From NCBI RefSeq assembly GCF_013408335.1, contig NZ_JACBZR010000001.1:1736001-1800000 (forward strand): a stretch of DNA of 64,000 nucleotides, written 5' to 3'. Positions 34,675 through 43,105 of this stretch are shown in pieces. The position numbers and the translations under genes were made by a program. The notes below the pieces were generated by a model. The model was not told where the DNA came from. It saw only the letters and a program-made list of their open reading frames with translations, and ran no database searches. The number at the start of each line of letters is the position of its first letter. Within the stretch, counting starts at the first letter, position 1. Source of the stretch: Nocardioides panzhihuensis (GTDB lineage Bacteria > Actinomycetota > Actinomycetes > Propionibacteriales > Nocardioidaceae).

Positions 34675-35502
34675 ATGTTCGACTCACACGTGCACGCCGC
34701 GCCCGACGTGCTCCCACGACTCGGCGACGACCTCGCCATCGGGCAGACCTACCTCGACGCCGGCTACAGCGGGTTCGTCCTCAAGGGACACTACGAGCCC
34801 ACGGTGGGGCGCGCCCAGGCCGTGGCCCGGGCGACCGGACTGCGGGTGTACGGGGGAGTGGCGCTCAACCAGCACGTCGGCGGCATCAACCCCGCGGCGG
34901 TCGCCGCGGCTCTCGGCGCAGGTGGCCGGGTCGTCTGGTTCCCGACCGCTGACGCGCACACGCAGAGGACAGCCGGGCTGCCACGTCTGCACGACCAGGA
35001 TCCGCGACTGCCCGACAGCGTCTACGGTGTGCCGCCGGTCGACCCCGCCGGCGAGGAGCCCGCGGAGCAGGTGCTGCGGCTGATCGGTGAGGCGGACGCC
35101 GTCCTGGCCACCGGGCATCTCAGCGGCCCCGAGTGCCACTGGCTTGCCAGCCGGGCCCCGCACCACGGCATCGACCGGGTGCTGTTCATCCACCCCTCGT
35201 ACACGGTGCCGGGGCTCGGGCCCAGCGAGATCGCCGAGCTCGCCGCGACCGGCGGGCACATCGAGATCACCACCTACCAGCTCCTCCACCAACCGGGATG
35301 CACCCCCGAGATGCTGGCGGCGGTGGCCCGTGCGGCCGGTCCGAAGCTGGTGCTCGCCTCAGACGCCGGGCAGCAGGACACGCCCAACCCGCCCGACGCG
35401 CTGCAGCTGCTCATCGACACCCTCGCCGCCGAGGGGCTGGACCGCTCCTGGCTCCTCGACGCCGCCTCCACCGTCCCCGAGGCGCTCTTCAGCCCCCGCT
35501 GA
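34675..35502 (+). CDS. DUF6282 family metal-dependent hydrolase
   Basis: A 275-residue TIM-barrel-type amidohydrolase relative. It opens MFDSHVHAAPDVLPR, with the H-x-H metal motif, then GFVLKGHYEP and GGVALNQHVGGINP. WFPTADAHTQRT, LFIHPSYT and LVLASDAGQQ supply further His and Asp ligands. This matches the DUF6282 pattern, whose biochemical role is not settled. It begins one base after the nitrilase stop and is the last gene of the transporter operon. It probably acts on the nitrilase product or a related ring compound. Confidence 0.82.
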   Translation: MFDSHVHAAPDVLPRLGDDLAIGQTYLDAGYSGFVLKGHYEPTVGRAQAVARATGLRVYGGVALNQHVGGINPAAVAAALGAGGRVVWFPTADAHTQRTAGLPRLHDQDPRLPDSVYGVPPVDPAGEEPAEQVLRLIGEADAVLATGHLSGPECHWLASRAPHHGIDRVLFIHPSYTVPGLGPSEIAELAATGGHIEITTYQLLHQPGCTPEMLAAVARAAGPKLVLASDAGQQDTPNPPDALQLLIDTLAAEGLDRSWLLDAASTVPEALFSPR

Positions 35503-35543
35503 CCCCACCCGACGACCATCCACTGCCTCCGAGGTACCCCCCC

Positions 35544-38393
35544 ATGCCCGCACCGCGCCCAGTCACGACGCCCCACGGGGCGACGACCGATGACCGCTCC
35601 GTCGAGGTCGCCGATTCGCTACGCCGCCGTGGCGTGGGGCGGGTGGACGACTCGGTGCTGGCGAGGGCGTTGTACTCCTCTGACGCCAGCCTGTACCGGG
35701 TGGTGCCACAGGTCGTGGTGCGGGCCCAGCACGCAGACGAGCTCTACGCGGTCCACGAGGTCTCGCGCGAGCTTCGAGTGCCGGTGACGATTCGCGGTGC
35801 CGGCACCTCGATCGCGGGCAACGCGATCGGCCCCGGCATCGTCGTCGACACCCGCGACCTGCGCCGGATCAGCATCGATCCGGAGACTCGGACCGCCACG
35901 GTCGACCCAGGGGTGGTGCACGCCGACCTGCAGCGTGCGGCAGCACCGTACGGCTTGAGGTTCGGGCCGGACCCGTCCACGCATCCACGGTGCACGATCG
36001 GCGGGATGATCGGGAACAACGCCTGTGGTTCGCGGGCGTTGGGGTACGGGCGTACGGCAGACAACGTCGAGGGTCTGACCGCGCTGTTCGGGACCGGTGA
36101 GGTCGCCCGCCTCGGCGCCGGCGCCGGAGAGCAGGGGCCTACGGCCAAAGCTCTCGCCGGGCTGGCCGACGACCACCTGGCGCACATCCGGACGAGCTTC
36201 GGGCGGTTCGGACGTCAGGTGAGCGGCTACAGCCTGGAGCATCTTCTTCCCGAGCGGGGCCGTCGGATGGAGCGGTTCCTGGTCGGTTCGGAGGGAACGC
36301 TGGCGACGGTTCTCGAGGCGACGGTGCGACTCGTGCAGGACGAGCCTGGCCGGGTGCTGCTGGTGCTGGGGTATCCGACGATGCCCGATGCGGCCGACGC
36401 GGTGCCGGCGCTGCTGGCGGCCGCGCCGGGTCGCCTGATCGCGTGCGAGGGCATGGACGCACGGATCGTGGAGCTGGTGCGTGCGAAGGGCAAGCCGATC
36501 CCGGAGCTTCCTCGCGGTGGTGGCTGGCTGCTTGCCGAGGTCGCCGGCGCGGATGCGGTGGCCGTGGTCGAGCAGCTGCGGCGCGCCGGCGGTGCGCTCG
36601 ACACCCGCTTCGTGTCCGACCGGAACGAGGCGGCGGCACTGTGGCAGATCCGCGAGGACGGCGCCGGACTGGCCGGCCGCTCACTCTCCACCCCGGCGTA
36701 CTCGGGTTGGGAGGACTCCGCCGTTCCACCCGAGCACCTCGGTGCCTGGCTGCGTGACTTCGACGAGATCCTGGCAGCGTACGGACTGCAGGGCTTTCCG
36801 TACGGTCACTTCGGTGACGGTTGCATCCACTGCCGTATCGATTTCCCGTTCGAGGCCGGCGACCCGGGTAGTGCGCAGGTGTTCCGCGACTTCATGACGG
36901 CATGCGCGATGAAGCTGAAGGAGTACGGCGGGTCGCTGTCGGGCGAACATGGCGACGGCCGGGTGCGCTCGGAGCTGCTGACGTTGATGTACGACGCGGA
37001 CTCGATCGCCCTCTTCGGAGCGGCCAAGCAGATCTGCGACCCGGACAACCTGATGAACCCGGGCAACATCGTCGAGCCGGCCTCGATCACCGACGACCTG
37101 CGACCGGTCCGGCCGGTCACACTGCCGCGCCACCGTGGGCTCAACCTGCTCCACGACGACGGAGACCTGGGTGCCGCCGTGCACCGTTGTACCGGCGTGG
37201 GCAAGTGCGTGGCGCCGAAGACCACCGGGGTGATGTGTCCCTCCTATCTCGCCACCCGGCAGGAGAAGGACTCCACCCGTGGCCGCGCCCGCGTGCTGCA
37301 GGAAGCCCTCGACGGCAGCCTGGTGCAGGGACTCGCGGACGAGGCCGTCGGTGAGGCGCTGGACCTGTGTCTGGCCTGCAAGGGCTGCTCGAGCGACTGC
37401 CCCAGTGGCATCGACATGGCGACGTACAAGTCCGAGGCGCTGTACCAGAAGTACGACGCGCCCGGCGGCGCCAACGAGCGCAGGCCGCGCTCGCACCTCG
37501 TGCTCGGCAGGCTGCCCATGTGGGCGCGGCTGGCAAGGCCGATGGCGCCGCTGCTGAACGCGTCGATGAAGATCGGTCCGATCGCGAGCCTGGCCAAGAA
37601 GACCGCCGGCATCGACCAGCGCCGCTCGATCCCCACCTTTGCGGACAAGACCTTGAAACGGTCCGCGCAGACTGCTCGGGTCACGACCTCCGAGGACGCC
37701 CCGGACGTGTGGATCTGGGCCGACTCCTTCACCGACCACTTCTTCACCCAGTCAGGGCACGCCGCGATCCGGTTCCTCGAGGCGCACGGGCTCACCGTCC
37801 GGGTCATCGGCGACAAGGCCTGCTGCGGCCTGACCTGGATCACCACCGGCCAGCTCGACCAGGCGAGGCGGATCATGGACCGGACCGTACGGACCCTCGC
37901 CCCGTACGTTGCCTCCGGCGTGCCGGTCCTGGGGCTCGAGCCCTCGTGCACCGCGACCCTGCGCTCGGACTCCCTCGAGCTGTCCGACCTGCCCGAGGCC
38001 AGGACCGTCGCGGAGGGGATGCTGACCTTCGCCGAGCTCGTCACCCGGCTCGATCTGCCGCTACCCGACCTGAAGGGTGTCGACGTCGTCGCGCAGCCGC
38101 ACTGCCACCAGCACGCGGTCCTGGGCTGGGCGGCCGACGAGGCGCTGCTGAGCAAGGCCGGGGCCAACGTCACCAGGGTCTCGGGCTGCTGCGGTCTCGC
38201 TGGGAACTTCGGTGTCGAGGAGGGCCACTACGAGGTCTCCGTCGCGGTCGCCGAGACCCACCTGCTCCCGGCGCTTCGGGCCAACCCGGATGCGGTCGTC
38301 CTAGCCGACGGGATGTCCTGCCGCGTCCAGCTCGACGACCTCGCAGACGTCCCTGCCCTCCACCTGGCGGAGCTGTTCGCTTCGCGCCTTTAG
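35544..38393 (+). CDS. FAD-linked oxidase / Fe-S fusion protein (D-2-hydroxyacid dehydrogenase type, YdiJ-like)
   Basis: A 949-residue protein. Residues 40-250 are a PCMH-type FAD domain (VTIRGAGTSIAGNAIG, then GGMIGNNACGSRALGYG). Residues 280-520 are the FAD-linked C-terminal domain (GHFGDGCIHCRIDFPF, LSGEHGDGRVRSELL). Residues 545-620 carry a 4Fe-4S ferredoxin domain (CTGVGKC...CPS and CLACKGCSSDCPSG). The C-terminal third has two CCG-type domains (KACCGLTW, VSGCCGLAGNFG). Relatives oxidise D-lactate or D-2-hydroxyglutarate and feed electrons to the respiratory chain. It follows the hydrolase operon by 41 bases and may serve the same pathway. Confidence 0.92.
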   Translation: MPAPRPVTTPHGATTDDRSVEVADSLRRRGVGRVDDSVLARALYSSDASLYRVVPQVVVRAQHADELYAVHEVSRELRVPVTIRGAGTSIAGNAIGPGIVVDTRDLRRISIDPETRTATVDPGVVHADLQRAAAPYGLRFGPDPSTHPRCTIGGMIGNNACGSRALGYGRTADNVEGLTALFGTGEVARLGAGAGEQGPTAKALAGLADDHLAHIRTSFGRFGRQVSGYSLEHLLPERGRRMERFLVGSEGTLATVLEATVRLVQDEPGRVLLVLGYPTMPDAADAVPALLAAAPGRLIACEGMDARIVELVRAKGKPIPELPRGGGWLLAEVAGADAVAVVEQLRRAGGALDTRFVSDRNEAAALWQIREDGAGLAGRSLSTPAYSGWEDSAVPPEHLGAWLRDFDEILAAYGLQGFPYGHFGDGCIHCRIDFPFEAGDPGSAQVFRDFMTACAMKLKEYGGSLSGEHGDGRVRSELLTLMYDADSIALFGAAKQICDPDNLMNPGNIVEPASITDDLRPVRPVTLPRHRGLNLLHDDGDLGAAVHRCTGVGKCVAPKTTGVMCPSYLATRQEKDSTRGRARVLQEALDGSLVQGLADEAVGEALDLCLACKGCSSDCPSGIDMATYKSEALYQKYDAPGGANERRPRSHLVLGRLPMWARLARPMAPLLNASMKIGPIASLAKKTAGIDQRRSIPTFADKTLKRSAQTARVTTSEDAPDVWIWADSFTDHFFTQSGHAAIRFLEAHGLTVRVIGDKACCGLTWITTGQLDQARRIMDRTVRTLAPYVASGVPVLGLEPSCTATLRSDSLELSDLPEARTVAEGMLTFAELVTRLDLPLPDLKGVDVVAQPHCHQHAVLGWAADEALLSKAGANVTRVSGCCGLAGNFGVEEGHYEVSVAVAETHLLPALRANPDAVVLADGMSCRVQLDDLADVPALHLAELFASRL

Positions 38394-38529
38394 CCGACCT
38401 GTCGCGTAGGGGGTATCGCAAGCCGTGGTGCGGACCGACCAGTATGTTGCGTCGGTGCTCCCGCCAGACGCCTACGCCCGCCTCTCCGCCATTTTCGATG
38501 GCGCCTTTGCGCCGCTCGCGATCTGAGAC

Positions 38530-39258
38530 GTGCCGGTGCTGACCGATCTGCTCACCCTCACCGGGGTCGCGCTTCTGGTGTTCGTGGTCGCTGCGCTCGT
38601 ACAGGCGGTGACCGGTTTCGGGTCTGTTCTTGCGGCGGTGCCCGGTCTGCTTCTCGTGACCGACCCGGCCCGCGCCGTGGTCGCGGCGACGGCCGTCAGC
38701 CTGGTCCTCACAGCCGGCGTCGCGCTGCGTGAGCGTGCGTACGTCGACCGGCGGGACAGTCTGCTGCTGACTCTCACGGGGATCATCGGGATGCCGGTCG
38801 GTCTGGTGCTGTTGGCGGTGGCCGACGAACGTCTGCTCACGGCCGGGATCGCGGTGGTGATGCTGATCCTGGTGCTGCTGATGGCGGTCATGCCGAAGGT
38901 CGGACGTCGTGGTCTGCCGGTAGCCGGCATCGTGAGCGGAGGACTGCTGACCTCGACCGGGATGAACGGCCCTCCTCTGGTGATGGTGCTCATCGATCGC
39001 GAGCCGAGGCGCTATCGGGCCACTCTGCAGGCGGTGTTCGCCGGTCAGGATCTCGTCGCGGTCGCTGCCTTCCTCGTCCTCGGTCACATCGACGTCGAGG
39101 TGCTGCTGCTCGCCCTCGGTGGAGTGGCCGGGCTGCCTGTCGGCTGGCGGCTGGGTGATGCCGTCTTCCATCGGGTCTCACCGGCGCGGCTGCGACCGCT
39201 CGTCATGGGCACGCTCGTCGTCTCGGCGGCTGCTGTGTTGGTGAGCTCGCTCGTCTGA
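38530..39258 (+). CDS. TauE/SafE family membrane exporter
   Basis: A 242-residue protein starting at GTG 38530, with about seven to eight hydrophobic segments. VQAVTGFGSVLAAVPGL near residue 25 and TSTGMNGPPLVMVL near residue 145 are the paired TauE/SafE motifs. Family members export sulfite, sulfoacetate or similar organic anions. No sulfonate genes lie nearby, so the anion is open. A 33-codon frame with fair codon bias (38425-38526, starting GTG) ends just before it; I could not decide whether it is a gene. Confidence 0.87.
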   Translation: MPVLTDLLTLTGVALLVFVVAALVQAVTGFGSVLAAVPGLLLVTDPARAVVAATAVSLVLTAGVALRERAYVDRRDSLLLTLTGIIGMPVGLVLLAVADERLLTAGIAVVMLILVLLMAVMPKVGRRGLPVAGIVSGGLLTSTGMNGPPLVMVLIDREPRRYRATLQAVFAGQDLVAVAAFLVLGHIDVEVLLLALGGVAGLPVGWRLGDAVFHRVSPARLRPLVMGTLVVSAAAVLVSSLV

Positions 39259-39417
39259 GCAAGAGCGTGAGGGAATGATCTGCCCTGACTGATGCTTATC
39301 CTGCGTACGACCAAGTGCAGAACGGCACAGACCGGTCAGACGTATCGCAGGGGCTGGTAGGTCGGACCCAGAGGACAACGTCGCCAGGGCCGAAGGCTTC
39401 CTGAAGAGAGGGAGACG

Positions 39418-39501
39418 ATGACCAGCGGTGAGACGATGAGGAGCAGGCGGGACCCGGTCGTTGTCGCCGGGATCGTCTGTAGTCTCCTGGCATGGGTGTG
39501 A
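39418..39501 (+). CDS. Possible 27-residue leader peptide upstream of pucR-type gene
   Basis: The frame starts ATG 39418 after AGAGGGAG and encodes a short peptide with a basic start and one hydrophobic helix (DPVVVAGIVCSLLAWV). Its stop falls inside the first codons of the PucR-type gene (start 39492), so the two would be translationally coupled. Small size makes chance occurrence possible. The rest of 39259-39491 shows no other gene. Confidence 0.3.
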   Translation: MTSGETMRSRRDPVVVAGIVCSLLAWV

Positions 39502-40754
39502 GTGCGGCTGAGTCGGGAGACCTTCCCGAGTCGGTGGTGGGGGAGTTGCGCCGCACCGCCACCGAGTTGCTGGGTCGTGTGTCGTCCTACGCCGATGACA
39601 TGTTCGACTACATCCTCGAACGGATCCCGGAGGCCGGTGCCGATGAGGATCTCCGCGGTCTGACGCTGGGGTCGTGCTCCTCGAACCTCGAGGCGGCGCT
39701 CTCGATGGTGCGGCACGGTATCGATGTGAGTGCCGCGTCGGCGCCGGTCACGGCGCTCGAGCATGCGCGTGCGATGGCGGCCCGCGGCTACAGCGTCGAC
39801 GTGATGCTGCGCTTCTACCGGATGGGCCACGCCTACTTCAGTGAGCGGATCCTGGCCAGGATCGCCGATCTCGTGCAGGCCCCGGGGCTTTCCCTTGCGG
39901 TGGTGGACTACCTGCAGCGCTACGCGTTCGCGTACGTCGATCGCATCTCCAGTGAGGTCGCGACCGAGTACGTCGCCGAGCTCGACCGTATTCAGAACCG
40001 GGACCGAGCGGCCCGGACGGACGCGGTCCGCGCGTTGATCGCCGGGGACCGGATCGACCTCGGGCGCGCCGAGCGTACGTTGGTGCATCGCCTCACCGGC
40101 TGGCAGACGGCCTTCGTCTGCTGGACCGATCGCGATGACTCCGACCTCGCGCGGGTCGGTACGACGGTCGGAGCCCATTTCGGTTCGCCGCATCCCCTGC
40201 TGGTCCCGGATGGCGCCCAGGCCCTGTGGGGCTGGGTCTCCACCGCGCGAGCTCCCGGTGTGGCGACGGAGAGCCTTGCTCCATTGGCCGACCAGATTCC
40301 CAAGCCGGTTCGGATCTCGATCGGAGCCCCAGCGCAGGGCCCTGGCGGATTTCGCGATTCCCATGTCCAGGCGCAGCGGGGTCGTCGGATCATCGGGCTC
40401 ATGGGTCGCGCATCCGCGGTCACGCCGTACGCGGAGATCGCGCTCGTGGACGCGATGAGTGGCGATCTCGACCTGGCCCGCGCGTTCGTCGCGACCGAGC
40501 TGGGTGGGCTGGCGGTCACCGGGCGCCGGGAGGAGGAGGAACGGCGGACGCTGCTTGCGGTGCTCGACGCACAGGGTGGCCTGGCGGCCGCGGCCGACGA
40601 GCTCGGCGTACACCGCAATACCGTCCTGCAGCGCCTCCGCCGGGCCGAGGAGCGGCGCGGGCGCCCGGCGACCCAGCGCGTTGCCGAGCTGCATGCCGCA
40701 TTGCGTCTGGCGGGTGTGCTGGGTCCGGTGGTGCTCAATCCGAAACCTCGGTGA
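39492..40754 (+). CDS. PucR/CdaR family transcriptional regulator
   Basis: A 420-residue regulator. An N-terminal helical sensory region (residues 10-165, with ALEHARAMAARGYSVDVMLRFYRMGH) is followed by a GGDEF-like CdaR middle region. The C-terminal HTH_30 covers residues 355-410 (AAAADELGVHRNTVLQRLRRAEERRG). This is the standard actinobacterial PucR-type layout. It lies 84 bases upstream of the desaturase-reductase fusion in the same orientation, and an inverted repeat sits between them, so it probably activates that gene. Confidence 0.9.
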   Translation: MGVSAAESGDLPESVVGELRRTATELLGRVSSYADDMFDYILERIPEAGADEDLRGLTLGSCSSNLEAALSMVRHGIDVSAASAPVTALEHARAMAARGYSVDVMLRFYRMGHAYFSERILARIADLVQAPGLSLAVVDYLQRYAFAYVDRISSEVATEYVAELDRIQNRDRAARTDAVRALIAGDRIDLGRAERTLVHRLTGWQTAFVCWTDRDDSDLARVGTTVGAHFGSPHPLLVPDGAQALWGWVSTARAPGVATESLAPLADQIPKPVRISIGAPAQGPGGFRDSHVQAQRGRRIIGLMGRASAVTPYAEIALVDAMSGDLDLARAFVATELGGLAVTGRREEEERRTLLAVLDAQGGLAAAADELGVHRNTVLQRLRRAEERRGRPATQRVAELHAALRLAGVLGPVVLNPKPR

Positions 40755-40765
40755 TCCCGGCCATT

Positions 40766-40782
40766 ATGTGCTGGGCGCACAT
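40766..40782. promoter_or_regulatory. Inverted repeat upstream of the desaturase-reductase gene
   Basis: ATGTGC (40766-40771) and GCACAT (40777-40782) are exact 6-bp inverted arms around TGGGC, followed by a third partial copy (GATGTGG at 40784). It lies about 57 bases before the ATG of the desaturase-reductase gene and just after the regulator gene. It is a plausible activator or repressor site. Confidence 0.45.
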
Positions 40783-40838
40783 CGATGTGGGCTCGGTTAC
40801 CCTAGTGGGGGATCGCTCGCGGTTCGTACGTTGAGGGC

Positions 40839-42842
40839 ATGTCAGCAACCGCAGAGCAACCCGCAGCCACCCGCCATGCGCTCCCGGACCCGGGTGAGAG
40901 GGTCCCGACGATCTCCTGGCCCATCGTGGGCATCTTCTCCGGTGCGATCGCGCTCTTCGCGGTCTCGACGTGGGCGGCGTTGACCGAGCGGCTTCCGGTC
41001 CCGGTGACGGTCCTGCTGAGTGGGGCCGCGATCTTCGTGCTGTTCACTGTGCTGCACGATGCCGCGCACTACTCGATCAGCACCCATCGCTGGGTCAACG
41101 TGGCCTTCGGCCGGGTCGCGATGCTCTTCGTCTCGCCGCTGATCTCGTTCAAGTCGTTCGCGTTCATCCACATCGAGCACCACCGCAACACCAACGACGA
41201 CGACAACGACCCCGACCACTTCGTCAGTGGCGCCCCGTGGTGGCAGGTCCCGTTCCGGTTCCCGCTGATGGACGTGCCGTACCTCTCCTTCCTGGTGCGC
41301 AATGTGAAGCGTCGCCCCCAGTCAGAGGTGCTCGAGACGGTCTTGCTGATGGGCACGACGATCGCCGTGATCGTCGCCGCGGGCTTCGCCGGACATCTGT
41401 GGACGCTGGCGGTCCTTTATCTGATCCCCGAGCGGGTCGCGATGTTCGTGCTGGCCTGGTGGTTCGACTGGCTGCCGCACCACGACCTGGAGGACACCCA
41501 GCAGGAGAACCGCTACCGCGCCACCCGCAACCGGGTCGGATCCGAATGGGTACTCACGCCGCTGCTCCTCTCGCAGAACTATCACCTGGTCCACCACCTG
41601 CATCCCTCGATCCCGTTCTACCGCTACGTCGCGGCCTGGCGTCGCAACGAGGAGGCCTACCTCGAGCGCGATGCCGCGATCGGCACCGTCTTCGGTCATC
41701 AGCTCGATGCGGAGGAGTACCGCGAATGGAAGACGCTGAACGGCAAGATGGCCCGCCTCCTCCCGGTGCGGATGCCGAAGCGATCCTCGGCTCGTGCCGC
41801 GGAGTTCCACCGGGTTCCGATCGCTGGCGTCGACCGGCTGACCGACGACAGCGTGCTGATCCGCTTCGCCGTGCCTGACGAGCTGCGCGAGAAGTTCTCT
41901 TTCGAACCCGGTCAGCACGTCCCCGTGCGCACCGACCTCGGCGGAGAGGGCGTACGTCGCAACTACTCGATCTGCTCCTCGGCCACGTCCGACACCTTGG
42001 CGATCGCGGTCAAGCACATCCCGGGCGGAGCCTTCTCCACCTTCGCGATGGAGCAGCTCCGAACTGGCGACACCCTCGAGCTGATGACACCGACCGGTTC
42101 GTTCGGGACAGCGGTCGACTCGCTCGCCGCGAAGAGCTATGTGGCGATCGCCGCCGGCAGCGGGATCACCCCGATCCTCTCGATCCTGCAGACCACCCTC
42201 GCCGTCGAGACGGAGAGCCGCTTCACCCTGATCTACGGAAACCGGGACGTGGACAGCACGATGTTCCGCGACGACCTCGATGACCTCGAGGCGCGCTACG
42301 CCGACCGGCTCCGGATCATCCACGTACGCTCCCGCGACCCCCGGCACCCGGAGCATCTGCGCGGCCGGATCGACCGGGCCAAGCTCGAACGCTGGCTCGG
42401 CTCCGAGCTGGCCGCGTCCTCGGTGGACGAGTGGTTCCTGTGCGGACCGGTCGAGATGGTGACCGACCTGCATGGGTTGCTGACCGAACGCAGCATCGAG
42501 CCGGACCGTGTGCACGTCGAGCTGTTCCACGGCTACCAGAAGGTTCGGGTCGCCGACGGCTTCGCCCCGGCCGCGGTCAACGTCGGCCTGCGTGGCCGAC
42601 AGCACGAGGTCTCTCTGGCAGCCGGCGACACCGTCCTCGAGGCCGCGTTGAAGGCGGGGCTCGAGGCGCCGTACGCCTGCCTCGGCGGAGCCTGCGGCAC
42701 ATGCAAGGCGAAGGTCCTGTTGGGGTCGGTTGCCATGGAGCAGAACTTCGCCCTGTCCTCGATCGAGGTCGAGACCGGCCACGTGCTCACCTGCCTGTCC
42801 CGCCCGACCACACCGTCCGTCTCCGTCGACTACGACAACTGA
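40839..42842 (+). CDS. Membrane fatty acid desaturase/hydroxylase fused to ferredoxin reductase and 2Fe-2S domain
   Basis: A 667-residue three-part fusion. Residues 20-300 are an integral membrane di-iron desaturase/hydroxylase with His boxes HDAAH, HIEHHRNTND...DPDH and HLVHHLHP. Residues 325-560 are a ferredoxin-NAD(P)+ reductase module: RRNYSICSS for FAD, AAGSGITPILSIL for NAD(P) and FLCGPVEMV. Residues 580-667 are a plant-type ferredoxin (CLGGACGTCKAKVL with a later Cys in LTCLSRP). The reductase half resembles PaaE-type proteins. All redox parts are on one chain, so it should take electrons directly from NAD(P)H. The substrate (fatty acyl, carotenoid or alkane) is unknown. Confidence 0.9.
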   Translation: MSATAEQPAATRHALPDPGERVPTISWPIVGIFSGAIALFAVSTWAALTERLPVPVTVLLSGAAIFVLFTVLHDAAHYSISTHRWVNVAFGRVAMLFVSPLISFKSFAFIHIEHHRNTNDDDNDPDHFVSGAPWWQVPFRFPLMDVPYLSFLVRNVKRRPQSEVLETVLLMGTTIAVIVAAGFAGHLWTLAVLYLIPERVAMFVLAWWFDWLPHHDLEDTQQENRYRATRNRVGSEWVLTPLLLSQNYHLVHHLHPSIPFYRYVAAWRRNEEAYLERDAAIGTVFGHQLDAEEYREWKTLNGKMARLLPVRMPKRSSARAAEFHRVPIAGVDRLTDDSVLIRFAVPDELREKFSFEPGQHVPVRTDLGGEGVRRNYSICSSATSDTLAIAVKHIPGGAFSTFAMEQLRTGDTLELMTPTGSFGTAVDSLAAKSYVAIAAGSGITPILSILQTTLAVETESRFTLIYGNRDVDSTMFRDDLDDLEARYADRLRIIHVRSRDPRHPEHLRGRIDRAKLERWLGSELAASSVDEWFLCGPVEMVTDLHGLLTERSIEPDRVHVELFHGYQKVRVADGFAPAAVNVGLRGRQHEVSLAAGDTVLEAALKAGLEAPYACLGGACGTCKAKVLLGSVAMEQNFALSSIEVETGHVLTCLSRPTTPSVSVDYDN

Positions 42843-43105
42843 TCTGTCCAGCCCGTCCAGTCGAGGCTGCGGGTTGCCTCTGCGCGACCACCACTCGATC
42901 TGAACCGATGGAAACCCCGATGTCCGCTGACGAGCACACGGTGCCGTTGAGGGGATGCCTGCCTCGCTCACGCCCAGAAAGCGATAGATGCGTGGGTGGA
43001 CTGCTCGAACAAACCTATGTTTGGAGTCGGTAGGCACGTGGCCGAGTGCGCGAGCACGCTTGCTCCACGGATGCAGTGTTGAAGCAGGCGCGCTCCAGCT
43101 CTCGG

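Noticed and set aside
38425..38526. 33-codon frame ahead of the TauE gene
   Set aside because: Codon bias is fair, but there is no ribosome-binding site at normal spacing and no recognisable product.
43000..43030. SOS-box-like CAAACCTATGTTTG
   Set aside because: It lies between two convergent gene ends, with no gene start in range, and differs from the actinobacterial LexA consensus.
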